Shown here: positions 33,621 through 42,000 of the stretch, piece after piece
Layout: every line of letters begins with the position of its first letter
Position numbering within the stretch: the first letter of the stretch is position 1
Source of the DNA: Pelomonas saccharophila_A
GTDB lineage: Bacteria; Pseudomonadota; Gammaproteobacteria; Burkholderiales; Burkholderiaceae_C
Reading direction: 5' to 3'
Length of the DNA stretch: 64,000 bases
Assembly: GCF_031458095.1 (NCBI RefSeq)
Contig: NZ_JAVDXU010000006.1
Span: 62,001-126,000 of the forward strand
The notes under the pieces: model-generated
Told to the model about the DNA's origin: nothing
What the model saw: only the letters and a program-made list of their open reading frames with translations
Database searches by the model: none
Position numbers and translations under genes: made by a program

Positions 33621-34129
33621 GGCGCGGCCCTCCCATGCAGGGACCACTGCAGCTCGGCGTCGACGTCGGTGCTCATGGGGCTGACGCGGCGCAGCTTGAT
33701 CGCATCCAGGCTGAGTGCCGGATCGTGCTCGAGGGCGGCGCCGATGAAGCGGCGCAGCTGGGCGTAGCTGCCGGTCACGGGCATGGTCACGCGCAGCCTC
33801 TCCAGGCCCTCGCTGGTGGACAGCCGGTGCTCGGTGCGCGCACCGACGAGGTCGAGGCGGATGCTCATTTCCAGCAGATCGGCCAGGCGCTGCTGGCGGT
33901 TGCCCGACGTCGGCAGCTCGGCCTGCCATTGCTGCACGCTGATGGGCGCCGAGGCGGCCACGGCGGCCGGCCGGGCCTTGGCGCGCAGCTCGCGGGCCTC
34001 GGCCTGCAGTCGGGTGGCCTGGGCATCCCAGCGCTGGCCGAGCACGACGGCGGCGACGGCCAGCGCCAGTGCGGCGAGGCCGACCAGGCCCGGCCAGCCC
34101 AGGGCCTTGATCAGGGCGCGCCGGTTCAC
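33617..34129 (-). CDS. GspM/PilO-like inner-membrane platform protein
   Basis: A 170-residue bitopic protein with one membrane helix (about 11-30), a coiled-coil-like segment (about 33-55) and a ferredoxin-like domain (about 60-165, LERLRVTMPVTGSYAQLRRFIGAAL). This is the PilO/GspM type of assembly protein. The start is GTG 34129 in a GTGA overlap with the upstream L-like gene; the open frame upstream of it is shadow. The domain order with its neighbours (L, M, C, D) mirrors PilM/N-O-P-Q. Confidence 0.75.
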   Translation of the reverse strand: MNRRALIKALGWPGLVGLAALALAVAAVVLGQRWDAQATRLQAEARELRAKARPAAVAASAPISVQQWQAELPTSGNRQQRLADLLEMSIRLDLVGARTEHRLSTSEGLERLRVTMPVTGSYAQLRRFIGAALEHDPALSLDAIKLRRVSPMSTDVDAELQWSLHGRAAP

Positions 34130-35253
34130 GAGCCACCTCCGGTCGCCACGCGGGCATTGATCTCGAAGCGCTGGCCGACGAGGCCGGCCTCGGCAGCCGA
34201 GAAGCGCGACAGCACGACCTGGCGCCAGCCCGGCGTCGTGCCGAGCTGCTCGGCCAGTTGCAGGGCCAGCAGCTTGTCGGGCGTCAGGCCTTCCAGGCGC
34301 AGCTCGCCACGGCTGGCGCTGGCCTCCAGGCCCAGCCAGGCAATGGTCTTGGCCTCGGCGCCGGCGGTCTCGACGCGCGCCAGCAGCGGCTCCCAGGGCA
34401 TGGCCAGCAAGGCGCGGGCCTCGATGGCCGCACGGTTCTCGGCGGGCTCGGTGCGGGCGCTGCGGACGGCGGGCTTGGGGGTGGGCGCCGGGCGCAGCGT
34501 GGCCACTCGATCGCGCGCGGCCTGGGCGACGTCGAGGGCACGATGGCTGTCGATGGCGCTCCACGCCGCCGTTGCCAGCACCAGGGCGCCGGTCGCAGCC
34601 AGCGGCCAGGCCAGCGGCGAGCGGCCGCTGCGCGGCAGGAAGTCTGGCTCGGGCGTCGCGGGGCCGGGCTGGGGGATGAGTTCATCGGCGGGCGTGCCGA
34701 CGGCCAGCGGCGCATCTCCACCGAGCTCGGCGAGCTGCTGCACGCGACGCGACTGCACGCCGGTGACGCGGCCGCGGTCGAGCTGGATGACGACGGCAAT
34801 CTCGCCCTCGTGCCAGACCACGCGGCCTGTGCCCGCACGCGTGGCGGCAGGCAGGGACGCCAGCCACGCGCTCCAGGCCGGGCGCACGGCCGCGAGGCGC
34901 ACGCGGGCGGCCTCGGCCTGGGTGCGCAGCGCGGCCAGGTCGAGGCCGTGCAGGGCCGAGGCGCCGGCCGCTTCACCGAGGCGCCAGGGGGCGATGGCAA
35001 AGCGCTGCGCGGCCGCACCGAAATAGTGGGCGAACTGCTGCTGGGCGTAGGCCTGCACGGCGTCGAGGTCGGCCAGGGGCAGGCCGGGCTCGACCACCAG
35101 CTCGTGCAGGGCACGGGCGCTGACGACCAGCTCGACGGCCGTGCCCGGCAGGTCGCGGCACCAGGCCTCGAACTCACCGCCGCCGGGCGTGACGAAGACG
35201 CGCCGCGGCTTGGCCAGCCGTGCGCTGATCTGCTGGCGCAGGCCTTCACTCAT
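34126..35253 (-). CDS. GspL-like (PilM/PilN-type fusion) platform protein
   Basis: A 375-residue protein. The N-terminal cytoplasmic part (about 1-215) resembles a reduced PilM/actin-like domain. A membrane helix (about 227-248) and a PilN-like periplasmic domain (about 265-375) with LGLEASASRGELRLEGLTPDK follow. The layout is that of GspL, which recruits the ATPase GspE. ATG 35253 overlaps gspE by 8 bases. Sequence similarity to typical GspL is weak, so the call rests on topology and gene order. Confidence 0.7.
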   Translation of the reverse strand: MSEGLRQQISARLAKPRRVFVTPGGGEFEAWCRDLPGTAVELVVSARALHELVVEPGLPLADLDAVQAYAQQQFAHYFGAAAQRFAIAPWRLGEAAGASALHGLDLAALRTQAEAARVRLAAVRPAWSAWLASLPAATRAGTGRVVWHEGEIAVVIQLDRGRVTGVQSRRVQQLAELGGDAPLAVGTPADELIPQPGPATPEPDFLPRSGRSPLAWPLAATGALVLATAAWSAIDSHRALDVAQAARDRVATLRPAPTPKPAVRSARTEPAENRAAIEARALLAMPWEPLLARVETAGAEAKTIAWLGLEASASRGELRLEGLTPDKLLALQLAEQLGTTPGWRQVVLSRFSAAEAGLVGQRFEINARVATGGGS

Positions 35254-36757
35254 CGAGGGTGACACGTTCCAGCTCCTCGAAGGTGGTGTCGCCGCGGCAG
35301 ACGGCGGCCAGGGCCATCTCGCGCAGCGACTTCATGCCACGCGCCTTGGCCGCGGCCTTGATCTCGGACATGGGGGCGCGCGCCGCGATCAGGTCGCGCA
35401 GGCCGTCGTCGAGCTTGAGCAGCTCGGCCACCGCGCGGCGGCCCTTGTAGCCGGTGCCGCGGCAATGGCCGCAGCCCTCACCCTTCATGAAGGCGCCGTT
35501 GATGACGCCGTGGCGGGCCAGCGTGGCGGCGTCGGGCGTGAAGGGTCGGGCGCAGTGCTTGCACGTCAGCCGCACCAGGCGCTGGGCCAGCACGGCGTTC
35601 AGGGCCGAGACGACGTTGTAGAGGTCCAGGCCCATGTGCATGAAGCGGCCGATGACGTCAAACGCGTTGTTCGCATGCACGGTGCTGAAGACCAGGTGGC
35701 CGGTCAGCGCGGCCTGCACGGCGATCTGGGCCGTCTCGGCGTCGCGGATCTCGCCCACCATGACGCGGTCGGGGTCGTGGCGCAGGATGGAGCGCAGGCC
35801 GCGCGAGAAGGTCAGGCCCTTCTTCTCGTTGACGGGGATCTGCACGACGCCGCTGAGCTGGTACTCGACAGGGTCTTCGATGGTGATGATCTTGTCGGCG
35901 CCGGTGTGGATCTCGGCCAGGGTCGCGTACAGCGTCGTCGTCTTGCCCGAGCCGGTCGGGCCGGTCACCAGCAGCATGCCGTGGGGCTGGCGGGCCTGGT
36001 GGCGGATGGCGGCGCGTTCGTCGTCGTCGAAGCCCAGGGCATCCAGGGTCAGCGAGCCGGCACGGACGATGGCCGCGCGGTCCAGGATGCGGATGACGGC
36101 GTCTTCGCCGAAGACGCTGGGCATGACCGAGAGGCGGAAGTCGATCTCACGGCCCTGCACGCGCAGCTTGAAGCGGCCGTCCTGAGGCAGGCGGCGCTCG
36201 CCGATGTCGAGTTCGGCCATGACCTTGAGGCGCGACACCAATTGCTCGGCCACCTGCGGGCCTTCGACCTGGCGCACCAGGGCCATGACGCCGTCGACGC
36301 GGAAGCGGATGGCGGCACCGCGGGCGGTGCATTCGATGTGGATGTCCGACGCCGTGTCCTGCAGCGCGTCGTAGATGGTGGCGTTGAGCAGGCGCACAAC
36401 GGGGCTGGCCTGTTCGCTCAGGGCCAGTGCCGACAGCTCCTCGGTGTGGTCCTCGACGGCGGTCAGTGCATCCTCGACGTCAGACAGGGCGCGGAAATCG
36501 GCCTCGCCGGCACCCAGGAAATGGGTCACCGCCTCGGGCGTGCAGCGCTGCCAGCCCACCGGCGCGTTCAGCCGCGACTCGACACTCTGCAGCAGCATGG
36601 CGTCCTCGTCGCGCTCGGCGAGCAGCACGCGCTTGTCGCTGGCGCCGACGGCCAGCACGGCACGCCAGCGCTGGGCCTGGGCTTGCGGCCATTGCTCGAA
36701 GTCGAGATGCCAGGGGCCCTGTTCGGCTGGCAGCCAATCGTTGAGCGTCGTCGTCAT
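35246..36757 (-). CDS. gspE: Type II secretion ATPase GspE
   Basis: A 503-residue hexameric ATPase that drives pseudopilus assembly at the inner membrane. It has a T2SSE_N domain and the linker. Walker A GPTGSGKT lies near residues 263-270, the Asp box and Walker B in PDRVMVGEIRDAETA, and the His box in TGHLVFSTVHAN. A four-cysteine zinc motif CKHC...CGHC is at about 400-435, typical of GspE/PilB. It overlaps gspF by four bases. The zinc motif and gene order argue for T2SS rather than PilT-type function. Confidence 0.94.
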   Translation of the reverse strand: MTTTLNDWLPAEQGPWHLDFEQWPQAQAQRWRAVLAVGASDKRVLLAERDEDAMLLQSVESRLNAPVGWQRCTPEAVTHFLGAGEADFRALSDVEDALTAVEDHTEELSALALSEQASPVVRLLNATIYDALQDTASDIHIECTARGAAIRFRVDGVMALVRQVEGPQVAEQLVSRLKVMAELDIGERRLPQDGRFKLRVQGREIDFRLSVMPSVFGEDAVIRILDRAAIVRAGSLTLDALGFDDDERAAIRHQARQPHGMLLVTGPTGSGKTTTLYATLAEIHTGADKIITIEDPVEYQLSGVVQIPVNEKKGLTFSRGLRSILRHDPDRVMVGEIRDAETAQIAVQAALTGHLVFSTVHANNAFDVIGRFMHMGLDLYNVVSALNAVLAQRLVRLTCKHCARPFTPDAATLARHGVINGAFMKGEGCGHCRGTGYKGRRAVAELLKLDDGLRDLIAARAPMSEIKAAAKARGMKSLREMALAAVCRGDTTFEELERVTLDE

Positions 36758-37947
36758 TGCACCTGCTCCACCAACTGGAAGATCGGCAGATACATCAGCA
36801 CGATGATCCCGCCGATCAGCACCCCCATGATCAGCATCAGCGCCGGATTGACGAGGCGGGACAGCAGGTCGGTCAGGCGCGCGGCCTCTTCGTCGTGGAA
36901 GGCCGCGGCACGCTCCAGCATGGCGGCGACCTCACCGCTGCGCTCGCCCACGCGCAGCATGCGGCGGGCGACCGGCGTGGCCAGGTCTTGCGCGTCAAAC
37001 GCAGCCGACAGGCGCTCGCCGCGCTCGATCTGCGCGGCCGCGGCCTGCACAGCGGCGCGCCAGGGGGCGGCGACGACGTCGACCACGATCTTCAGCGCCG
37101 CCAGGGCCGGCACGCCCGAAGCGAGCAGCATGGCCAGCGAGCGGTAGAGCCGCGCCAGCGCCAGCACGCGCAGCCGCGGCCCCAGGCCGGGCAGGGTCCA
37201 CACGGCCGCCTGGGCGCGCTGGCGCACGATGGGCTGACGCAGCAGCGCGTAGACCGCAAAGCCGAAGGCCGCGATGCCGCCGATGACCAGGCCCGGATGC
37301 GCGCCGGCCGTCTGGCCGAACTCGATCAGCACGCGCGAGGCCCAGGGCAGGTCGGCGCTGGTCTGCTCCAGGATGCCGGCAAAGCGCGGCAGCACATAGA
37401 GCAGCAGGAAGAGGATGACCGCGCCGCCGACGCCGAGCAGCATCAGCGGGTAGACCAGGGCCGCGACGAGGCGCGAGCGCAGCGCATCGACCCAGGCCAG
37501 ATAGCGCGAATGCTGGGCTAACGCCGTGGACAGCTGGCCGGTCTTTTCGTTGGCGGCGACGATGGCGCAGATCAGCTCGTCAAAGGCTTGCGGCTGCTGG
37601 CGCAGCGCGACGGACAGCGGCTGACCTTGTTCGATCTGACCGATGACGGCGTCCAGTGCCGCGCGCACGCCGGGCTGACCTTCCTTCTCGCGCAGCGTGT
37701 TCAGGGCTTCGAGCAGCGCAATGCCGGCGTCCAGCAGCACGGCCAGTTCCTGGCTGAAGAGCTGCAGCGGGAATTTGCTGTTGCGCCGCCAGGGCCGCGC
37801 GGCCTGCGTGGCCGCAACCTCGCGCGCCTCCAGCACATGCTGGGGCGGCACGCCGAGCACGGCGGCCACGGCGGCACGGTCGGGCGCCTCCACGCGCTCG
37901 GTGCTGACGGCACCCGCGCGCAGCACACGGGTCAGAAACTGCGGCAC
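36754..37947 (-). CDS. gspF: Type II secretion inner-membrane protein GspF
   Basis: A 397-residue polytopic protein with two T2SSF domains (about 65-190 and 270-390) and three membrane helices (about 165-190, 215-235, 370-392). The FSQELAVLLDAGIALLEAL and LLSRLVNPALMLIMGVLIGGI segments are typical. It is the platform on which GspE acts. The start is GTG 37947. It lies 8 bases after gspG and overlaps gspE by four bases. Confidence 0.93.
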   Translation of the reverse strand: MPQFLTRVLRAGAVSTERVEAPDRAAVAAVLGVPPQHVLEAREVAATQAARPWRRNSKFPLQLFSQELAVLLDAGIALLEALNTLREKEGQPGVRAALDAVIGQIEQGQPLSVALRQQPQAFDELICAIVAANEKTGQLSTALAQHSRYLAWVDALRSRLVAALVYPLMLLGVGGAVILFLLLYVLPRFAGILEQTSADLPWASRVLIEFGQTAGAHPGLVIGGIAAFGFAVYALLRQPIVRQRAQAAVWTLPGLGPRLRVLALARLYRSLAMLLASGVPALAALKIVVDVVAAPWRAAVQAAAAQIERGERLSAAFDAQDLATPVARRMLRVGERSGEVAAMLERAAAFHDEEAARLTDLLSRLVNPALMLIMGVLIGGIIVLMYLPIFQLVEQVQ

Positions 37948-37955
37948 AGACAGGA

Positions 37956-38381
37956 TTACCAGGAGGTGAGGTCGGCGTCCTCACCCTCGCCGCCGGGGCG
38001 GCCGTCCTTGCCGAAGCTCAGCAGGTCGTACTCGCCATGCTCGCCGGGGCTGCGGTATTGGTAGTCATTGCCCCAGGGGTCCTTGGGCACGGCCTTGGAC
38101 AGATAGGGGCCGGCCCATTTGGGCTCGTCGGCCGGCTTGGTGACCAGCACGGCCAGGCCCTGGTCGGTGCTGGGGTAACGGCCGACGTCCAGGCGGTACT
38201 GGTCCAGCGACTTGGTCAGCGCGTCGATCTGGGCGCGGGCGGCCTTGACCTCGCTCTTGCCGATCTGGCCGAAGAACTTGGGGCCGACGTAACCGGCCAG
38301 CAGGCCGATGATGACCATGACGACCAGCAATTCAAGCAGGGTGAAGCCGCGGGCGCGGGCGGCGAGACGGGGTCGGAACAT
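37956..38381 (-). CDS. gspG: Major pseudopilin GspG
   Basis: A 141-residue major pseudopilin of the type II secretion pseudopilus. It has the prepilin signal RARG/FTLLELLVVMVIIGLLA with Glu+5, followed by YVGPKFF and the canonical calcium-loop region DPWGNDYQY...GEYDLLSFGKDGRPGGEGEDADL. The length and C-terminal motif are diagnostic of GspG rather than a type IV pilin. It is the first gene of the ten-gene operon that runs to 29542. Confidence 0.95.
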   Translation of the reverse strand: MFRPRLAARARGFTLLELLVVMVIIGLLAGYVGPKFFGQIGKSEVKAARAQIDALTKSLDQYRLDVGRYPSTDQGLAVLVTKPADEPKWAGPYLSKAVPKDPWGNDYQYRSPGEHGEYDLLSFGKDGRPGGEGEDADLTSW

Positions 38382-38449
38382 GGGCAGGCAGGGTACAGCG
38401 GGACGGCGACTGTTCTACGACGGGCGCCGCGCGGCAATCGGGATTTGAC

Positions 38450-38470
38450 CGCCCCGCATTCTCAGGGGCG
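38450..38470. terminator. Hairpin between TIGR03790-like gene and gspG
   Basis: CGCCCC (38450-38455) pairs with GGGGCG (38465-38470) in the 103-base gap. It follows the TIGR03790-like stop on the minus strand but has no T-tract, so it may only weaken read-through into gspG. Confidence 0.3.
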
Positions 38471-38484
38471 CGCGCGACCGGCTC

Positions 38485-39873
38485 TCAGGATGACTCGGCC
38501 AGGGTGCAGGTATTGCCCGGATTGTCCGGGCAAGGCCCGCGCCAACGGATGCGCGTCGCCGCGGCCGGCGGCAGCGGCGCACGGCCGTCCAGGACCTGGC
38601 CGCGCGCGCCGGTGAAGCTGCCCAGCGTCGTCCAGCTCGAACCTTGCAGGTACTCCAGGCTGTAGCGCGCGCCCGGCCGCAGGCTGCGCGTCCTGATCTG
38701 GTACTCGCCGGCCACGATGGCGAAGCTGGGGCTGTCGCGGAAGGGCTGGGCCAGCGGTTCGCCGACGAACAGCCCCTGCCCCGGCCATTGCACGGCCTTC
38801 CAGTAGGCCTCGATGGCGGTGGCGCCGCGCCAGTACTGGTCGACGAGGACGGAGGCCCGCGAGAACTTCTGCTGCAGGTTGCAGGGCTCCTCGACCGTGC
38901 CATAGCTGGCCGTCGCGCCGGCATCCAGCCAGGCGGTGATGGGCATCTGGCCCGCGCCCGAAGGCAGCACGCCGCCTGTGGAGGTCAGGGTGTCGGCCAG
39001 GGCGCCGGGGCGGAACTGCAGCGTCGACAGATTGGCGACGCTGCTCAGGCCGGTCAGATAGAACAGCACGCCGCTCTTGCCGGACAGGGCATTGGCGCTG
39101 GCCGGGCCGCCGCTGTTGTCGACATAGTTCAGCGTCAGCGCGCCGCTCCAGGCAGCGGGCAGGCCCGAGAAGTCGCTCCAGCGCACGCTGCGGTCGACGT
39201 CGGTCGTGCGCACCAACCAGCCCTCGCCGGCCGGCCGGCTGGCATCGGCGGCCACGCCGCGGCTGATCAGCGCCTGGGCCGCCGCCAGCGTGCGCGCGCC
39301 CAGCAACATGGACGGCCGTATCTGCAGTTCGGCCTGGGGCCGCCGCGCCTCGCTGTCGTAAAGCGGCGAGGCAGCCGTGCTCGCGCAGGCGTTGCTCGAC
39401 GGACTGGGGTTGCAATAGCGCGTGTCGAAACCGAAGGCCATGGCGCTGGTGATGCCCATGCTGCAGGCGTCGGTGACACGGCTGGGCGCGGCCCAGGTCA
39501 GCAGCGTGGCCTGGGTGCCGGCCGGCAATTTGGCGTCGATGTCGGATTTGAGCAACGCAAAGTCGGCGGCCGAGATCGCGTCCCGGGCCGTGTTGACCCG
39601 CACCCGGATCAGGTTGGCCGCTGGCACGCCACGGGCTGCCATATAGGCCGCGCCGACCGCCTCGCTGAGGGCATCCCCCTCGGCCACGACGACGGCCAGA
39701 TCGGACGGTGCCAGGCCGTTTACCGGCAGGGCCAGCGTCAGCGTCTGCCCTATGCCGCCACCACCGCCGCCACCACCGCCGTCACCCCCGCCTGCTCCAC
39801 CGCCGCCCCCGCCGCCGCAGGCGCTCAACAGGGTCAACAACAGGGGCAGCAGCCGGCGGATCGAGGAGCTCAT
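38485..39873 (-). CDS. TIGR03790-like lipoprotein with poly-glycine linker
   Basis: A 462-residue protein with a lipobox (LLSAC) followed at once by a glycine tract of about 20 residues broken by Ala and Asp. The body matches the TIGR03790 pattern: ARGVPAANLIRVRV near the start, then LLTWAAPSRV, SMGITSAMAFGFD, RPSMLLGARTL and LISRGVAAD. Eight or so cysteines are present. The family's function is unknown. It lies 103 bases upstream of gspG on the same strand and could belong to the secretion locus. The start ATG 39873 is 6 bases after a -10-like AAGAAT. Confidence 0.75.
   Translation of the reverse strand: MSSSIRRLLPLLLTLLSACGGGGGGGAGGGDGGGGGGGGGIGQTLTLALPVNGLAPSDLAVVVAEGDALSEAVGAAYMAARGVPAANLIRVRVNTARDAISAADFALLKSDIDAKLPAGTQATLLTWAAPSRVTDACSMGITSAMAFGFDTRYCNPSPSSNACASTAASPLYDSEARRPQAELQIRPSMLLGARTLAAAQALISRGVAADASRPAGEGWLVRTTDVDRSVRWSDFSGLPAAWSGALTLNYVDNSGGPASANALSGKSGVLFYLTGLSSVANLSTLQFRPGALADTLTSTGGVLPSGAGQMPITAWLDAGATASYGTVEEPCNLQQKFSRASVLVDQYWRGATAIEAYWKAVQWPGQGLFVGEPLAQPFRDSPSFAIVAGEYQIRTRSLRPGARYSLEYLQGSSWTTLGSFTGARGQVLDGRAPLPPAAATRIRWRGPCPDNPGNTCTLAESS
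39755..39822. repeat. Simple-sequence CCGCCA-type repeat encoding poly-glycine
   Basis: A low-complexity run of CCGCCA/CCACCG-like units, read on the minus strand as GGN codons, encodes the glycine linker after the lipobox. Such tracts can change length by slippage; changes in multiples of three keep the frame. Confidence 0.6.
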
Positions 39874-39879
39874 TCGGCC

Positions 39880-39885
39880 ATTCTT
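39880..39885 (-). promoter_or_regulatory. -10-like hexamer before the TIGR03790-like gene
   Basis: On the minus strand AAGAAT lies 6 bases before ATG 39873, with no ribosome-binding site between. Leaderless start is inferred. Confidence 0.3.
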
Positions 39886-40110
39886 GCAGCGCTGCACGCC
39901 ATTCGCGATGCACAGTTTTGGTGCTCAATTGCACCTTTCGCACCCAGCGAACCCGGGCTTACCCCAGTGCCATGCACCGTGGCGGGGCAATAGAGTCTCG
40001 TCACTCGACGCGGTTCCGGGCTATGTCCAGGGCCGCCGGGCGGGTTGTGAGGAGACAAATCAAGCGCCAAGCGCACAAGGTTGCTTCGTAACCCCGAAGA
40101 CAATCCCACC
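39886..40110 (+). ncRNA. Possible small RNA or leader ending in a strong terminator
   Basis: This stretch between divergent genes has no convincing coding frame. It ends in a perfect terminator at 40111-40146 that has no upstream plus-strand gene to serve, so a transcript must start within about 225 bases. It could be a small RNA, or a leader/attenuator of the TauE/SafE gene downstream. No tmRNA, RNase P, SRP RNA or known riboswitch signature was recognised. The promoter and exact ends are not identified. Confidence 0.35.
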
Positions 40111-40146
40111 GGCCACCAAGGCACCCCTTGGTGGCCGTTTTCTTTT
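40111..40146 (+). terminator. Strong rho-independent terminator
   Basis: GGCCACCAAGG (40111-40121) pairs perfectly with CCTTGGTGGCC (40126-40136) around a CACC loop, followed by GTTTTCTTTT. This is a textbook intrinsic terminator on the plus strand. Read in reverse, no T-tract follows. Confidence 0.85.
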
Positions 40147-40148
40147 GT

Positions 40149-40256
40149 GGGCCGAAGGCCCCTGGCACGACGGGCCGGCTTGGGAACTGGAGTCGGACAC
40201 AAGCAGTCCCTGCGGACTGCTTGTGCCTACGGAAGGACATGGGCCTCTGGCCCATG
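40149..40256. repeat. Three consecutive perfect hairpins upstream of the TauE/SafE gene
   Basis: GGGCC-GAA-GGCCC (40149-40161), a 12-bp stem CACAAGCAGTCC/GGACTGCTTGTG with a CTGC loop (40198-40225), and CATGGGCC-TCT-GGCCCATG (40238-40256) follow the terminator within 110 bases. The central stem is too long and perfect to be chance. None is followed by a T-tract. They may be an mRNA leader structure or a mobile palindromic repeat. Confidence 0.6.
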
Positions 40257-40314
40257 GCAGGCCCAGCGCTCGGCCCGATTGAAGGCACCACGGCCGCCTT
40301 ACTTGGTCAAAGAC

Positions 40315-41076
40315 ATGCTTGAACTCGCCACAGTCGCCCTCGCCTCCCTGCTCGCAGGTTTCATTGACGCGGTGGCCGGCGGTGGTGGCTTGGTCCTCGT
40401 GCCGGCCCTGTTCAGCACCTATCCAAACGCTGTACCGGCCACGCTGCTGGGCACGAACAAGGGGGCGTCGGTCTGGGGCACGGGCTGGGCGACGCTGCAA
40501 TACGTGAAGCGGGTCGACCTGCCCTGGAAGCGGCTGATGCCGGCCGCCGTGCTGGCCGGCGCGGGTAGCTTTGCGGGTGCCTGGGCCCTGACCCTGGTCA
40601 GCCCCGACGGCCTGCGCAAGGCCCTGCCCCTGGTGCTGGCGGCGGTGCTGGTCTACACCCTGGCCAGGAAGGACCTCGGCCGCGAGCACAAGCCGCGTTT
40701 CACGGGCCATGCCGAAGCCCTGGTGGCCGGCGGCATCGCGCTGGCCGTGGGCTTCTACGACGGCTTCTTCGGTCCCGGCACCGGCAGCTTCTTCGTCTTC
40801 CTGTTCGTGCGGCTGCTGGGCTACGACTTCCTGCATGCCTCGGCCACGGCCAAGTTGATGAATCTGCTGACGAATGCCTTCGCCATCGCCCTCTTCGTCA
40901 GCAAGGGCCATATCTGGTGGCATGTCGCCGCCGTGATGGCCGTGACCAACGTGGCCGGCAGTCTGCTGGGCACGCGCCTGGCCCTCAAGCATGGCGCCGG
41001 CTTCGTGCGCGGCGTCTTCGTCCTCGTCGTGGGGGCGCTCATCCTCAAAACAGCCTGGGACGCCTTCTTCCGCTGA
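40315..41076 (+). CDS. TauE/SafE-family (TSUP) permease
   Basis: A 253-residue inner-membrane protein with about eight helices. It has the family pattern: LLAGFIDAVAGGGGLVLVPAL near the N-terminus and its inverted repeat GFYDGFFGPGTGSFFVFLFV in the second half. TSUP proteins are thought to export sulfite, sulfoacetate or other organic anions; the substrate here is unknown. ATG 40315 is chosen because it begins the first helix. The upstream open frame covers the hairpin region and is not convincing. No clear ribosome-binding site is seen. Confidence 0.85.
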   Translation: MLELATVALASLLAGFIDAVAGGGGLVLVPALFSTYPNAVPATLLGTNKGASVWGTGWATLQYVKRVDLPWKRLMPAAVLAGAGSFAGAWALTLVSPDGLRKALPLVLAAVLVYTLARKDLGREHKPRFTGHAEALVAGGIALAVGFYDGFFGPGTGSFFVFLFVRLLGYDFLHASATAKLMNLLTNAFAIALFVSKGHIWWHVAAVMAVTNVAGSLLGTRLALKHGAGFVRGVFVLVVGALILKTAWDAFFR

Positions 41077-41114
41077 TCTACCATCGGGCATTCCCCGGAA
41101 GACCCCCACTCACC

Positions 41115-41933
41115 ATGCCCGTCGATCCTCAACTGCGCAATCTGGACATCGAGATCCCGACCCAGCCCGAGGTCCTGGTCAAGCTCTCGCTGCTGATGGC
41201 GGCCGAGGACATCGACCTGCAGGCCATGTCCTCCCTGGTCGAGACCGACATGGCCCTGGCGGCCGCCGTCATGAAGGCGGTCAACTCCTCGCTCTACGGC
41301 CTGCGCGGCCGCGTGCAGACCGTGCACCAGGCCCTGACCTATCTCGGCATGCGCGAGGTGGCCGCCATCACCTTCGAAATGGGCCTGCGCGCCGCCTTCC
41401 CAGCCGCGGCCGAACTGGAGCAGGTGTGGACGCGCGCCTCGCAGCGCGGCCTGCTGATGGGCCGCATGGGCCAGATGCTGGGCGTCGACCCCTGGGCCGC
41501 CCACTCGGCCGGCCTGTTCGAGGAATGCGGCAAGGCCGTGCTCTACCGCCACGCCCCGACCCATTACCCGGCCATGCTGCGCGCCGCGACGCGCGACGCC
41601 GAGTTGGTGGAGCTGGAGAAGACGGCCTTCGGCGTCAGCCATGACGCCCTGGGCGCTGCCCTGTGCGAAAGCTGGGGCCTGGCGCCCGCGGCTGTGGCCA
41701 GCGTGCGCCACCATGTCGAGATCCAGGCCTCGCTGACCATGCCCGACAGCCTGGCGCGCCGCAGCGTCGCCGCCATCTCGACGGTGGCCTGGGCCCTGCT
41801 GAACCACCCCGACCAGCTCGACGACATCGCCAGCCAGATTGCGCCCCAGGCCCAGCTGGACGAGACCCTGGTGCTGCGCGCCGCGCGGCGCGTCAACGAG
41901 CAGTTGCTCGCCGCCCAGGAACACGGGCGCTGA
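41115..41933 (+). CDS. HDOD-domain signalling protein
   Basis: A 272-residue cytoplasmic protein. The HDOD domain (about residues 15-210) has IPTQPEVLVKLSLLMAAEDIDLQAMSSLVETDMALAAAVMKAVNSS-like content and HQALTYLGMREV. The HD metal-binding residues of true HD phosphohydrolases are lacking. HDOD proteins act as non-catalytic scaffolds in c-di-GMP and stress signalling. Its neighbourhood contains two diguanylate cyclases and an EAL protein. It follows the permease by 38 bases. Confidence 0.87.
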   Translation: MPVDPQLRNLDIEIPTQPEVLVKLSLLMAAEDIDLQAMSSLVETDMALAAAVMKAVNSSLYGLRGRVQTVHQALTYLGMREVAAITFEMGLRAAFPAAAELEQVWTRASQRGLLMGRMGQMLGVDPWAAHSAGLFEECGKAVLYRHAPTHYPAMLRAATRDAELVELEKTAFGVSHDALGAALCESWGLAPAAVASVRHHVEIQASLTMPDSLARRSVAAISTVAWALLNHPDQLDDIASQIAPQAQLDETLVLRAARRVNEQLLAAQEHGR

Positions 41934-41941
41934 AACACCTT

Positions 41942-41958
41942 CCCGGCGGGCCGCCGGG
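41942..41958 (+). terminator. Possible hairpin after the HDOD gene
   Basis: CCCGGC (41942-41947) pairs with GCCGGG (41953-41958) a few bases after the HDOD stop. No T-tract follows. Weak support. Confidence 0.3.
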
Positions 41959-42000
41959 CCCTTAGCATCGCCGCATCAGCCAGAACAACAAGGAGGCTGC

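Noticed and set aside
35141..37147. Plus-strand open frame of 668 codons
   Set aside because: Antisense to gspE and gspF; no domain seen.
39874..40314. tRNA, tmRNA, RNase P RNA or SRP RNA in the non-coding gap
   Set aside because: None of the conserved sequence signatures of these RNAs was found; only hairpins and a terminator are supported.
40081..40314. N-terminal extension of the TauE/SafE permease
   Set aside because: The upstream codons read through the terminator and hairpins and give a polar, low-similarity extension. The first membrane helix begins at 40315.
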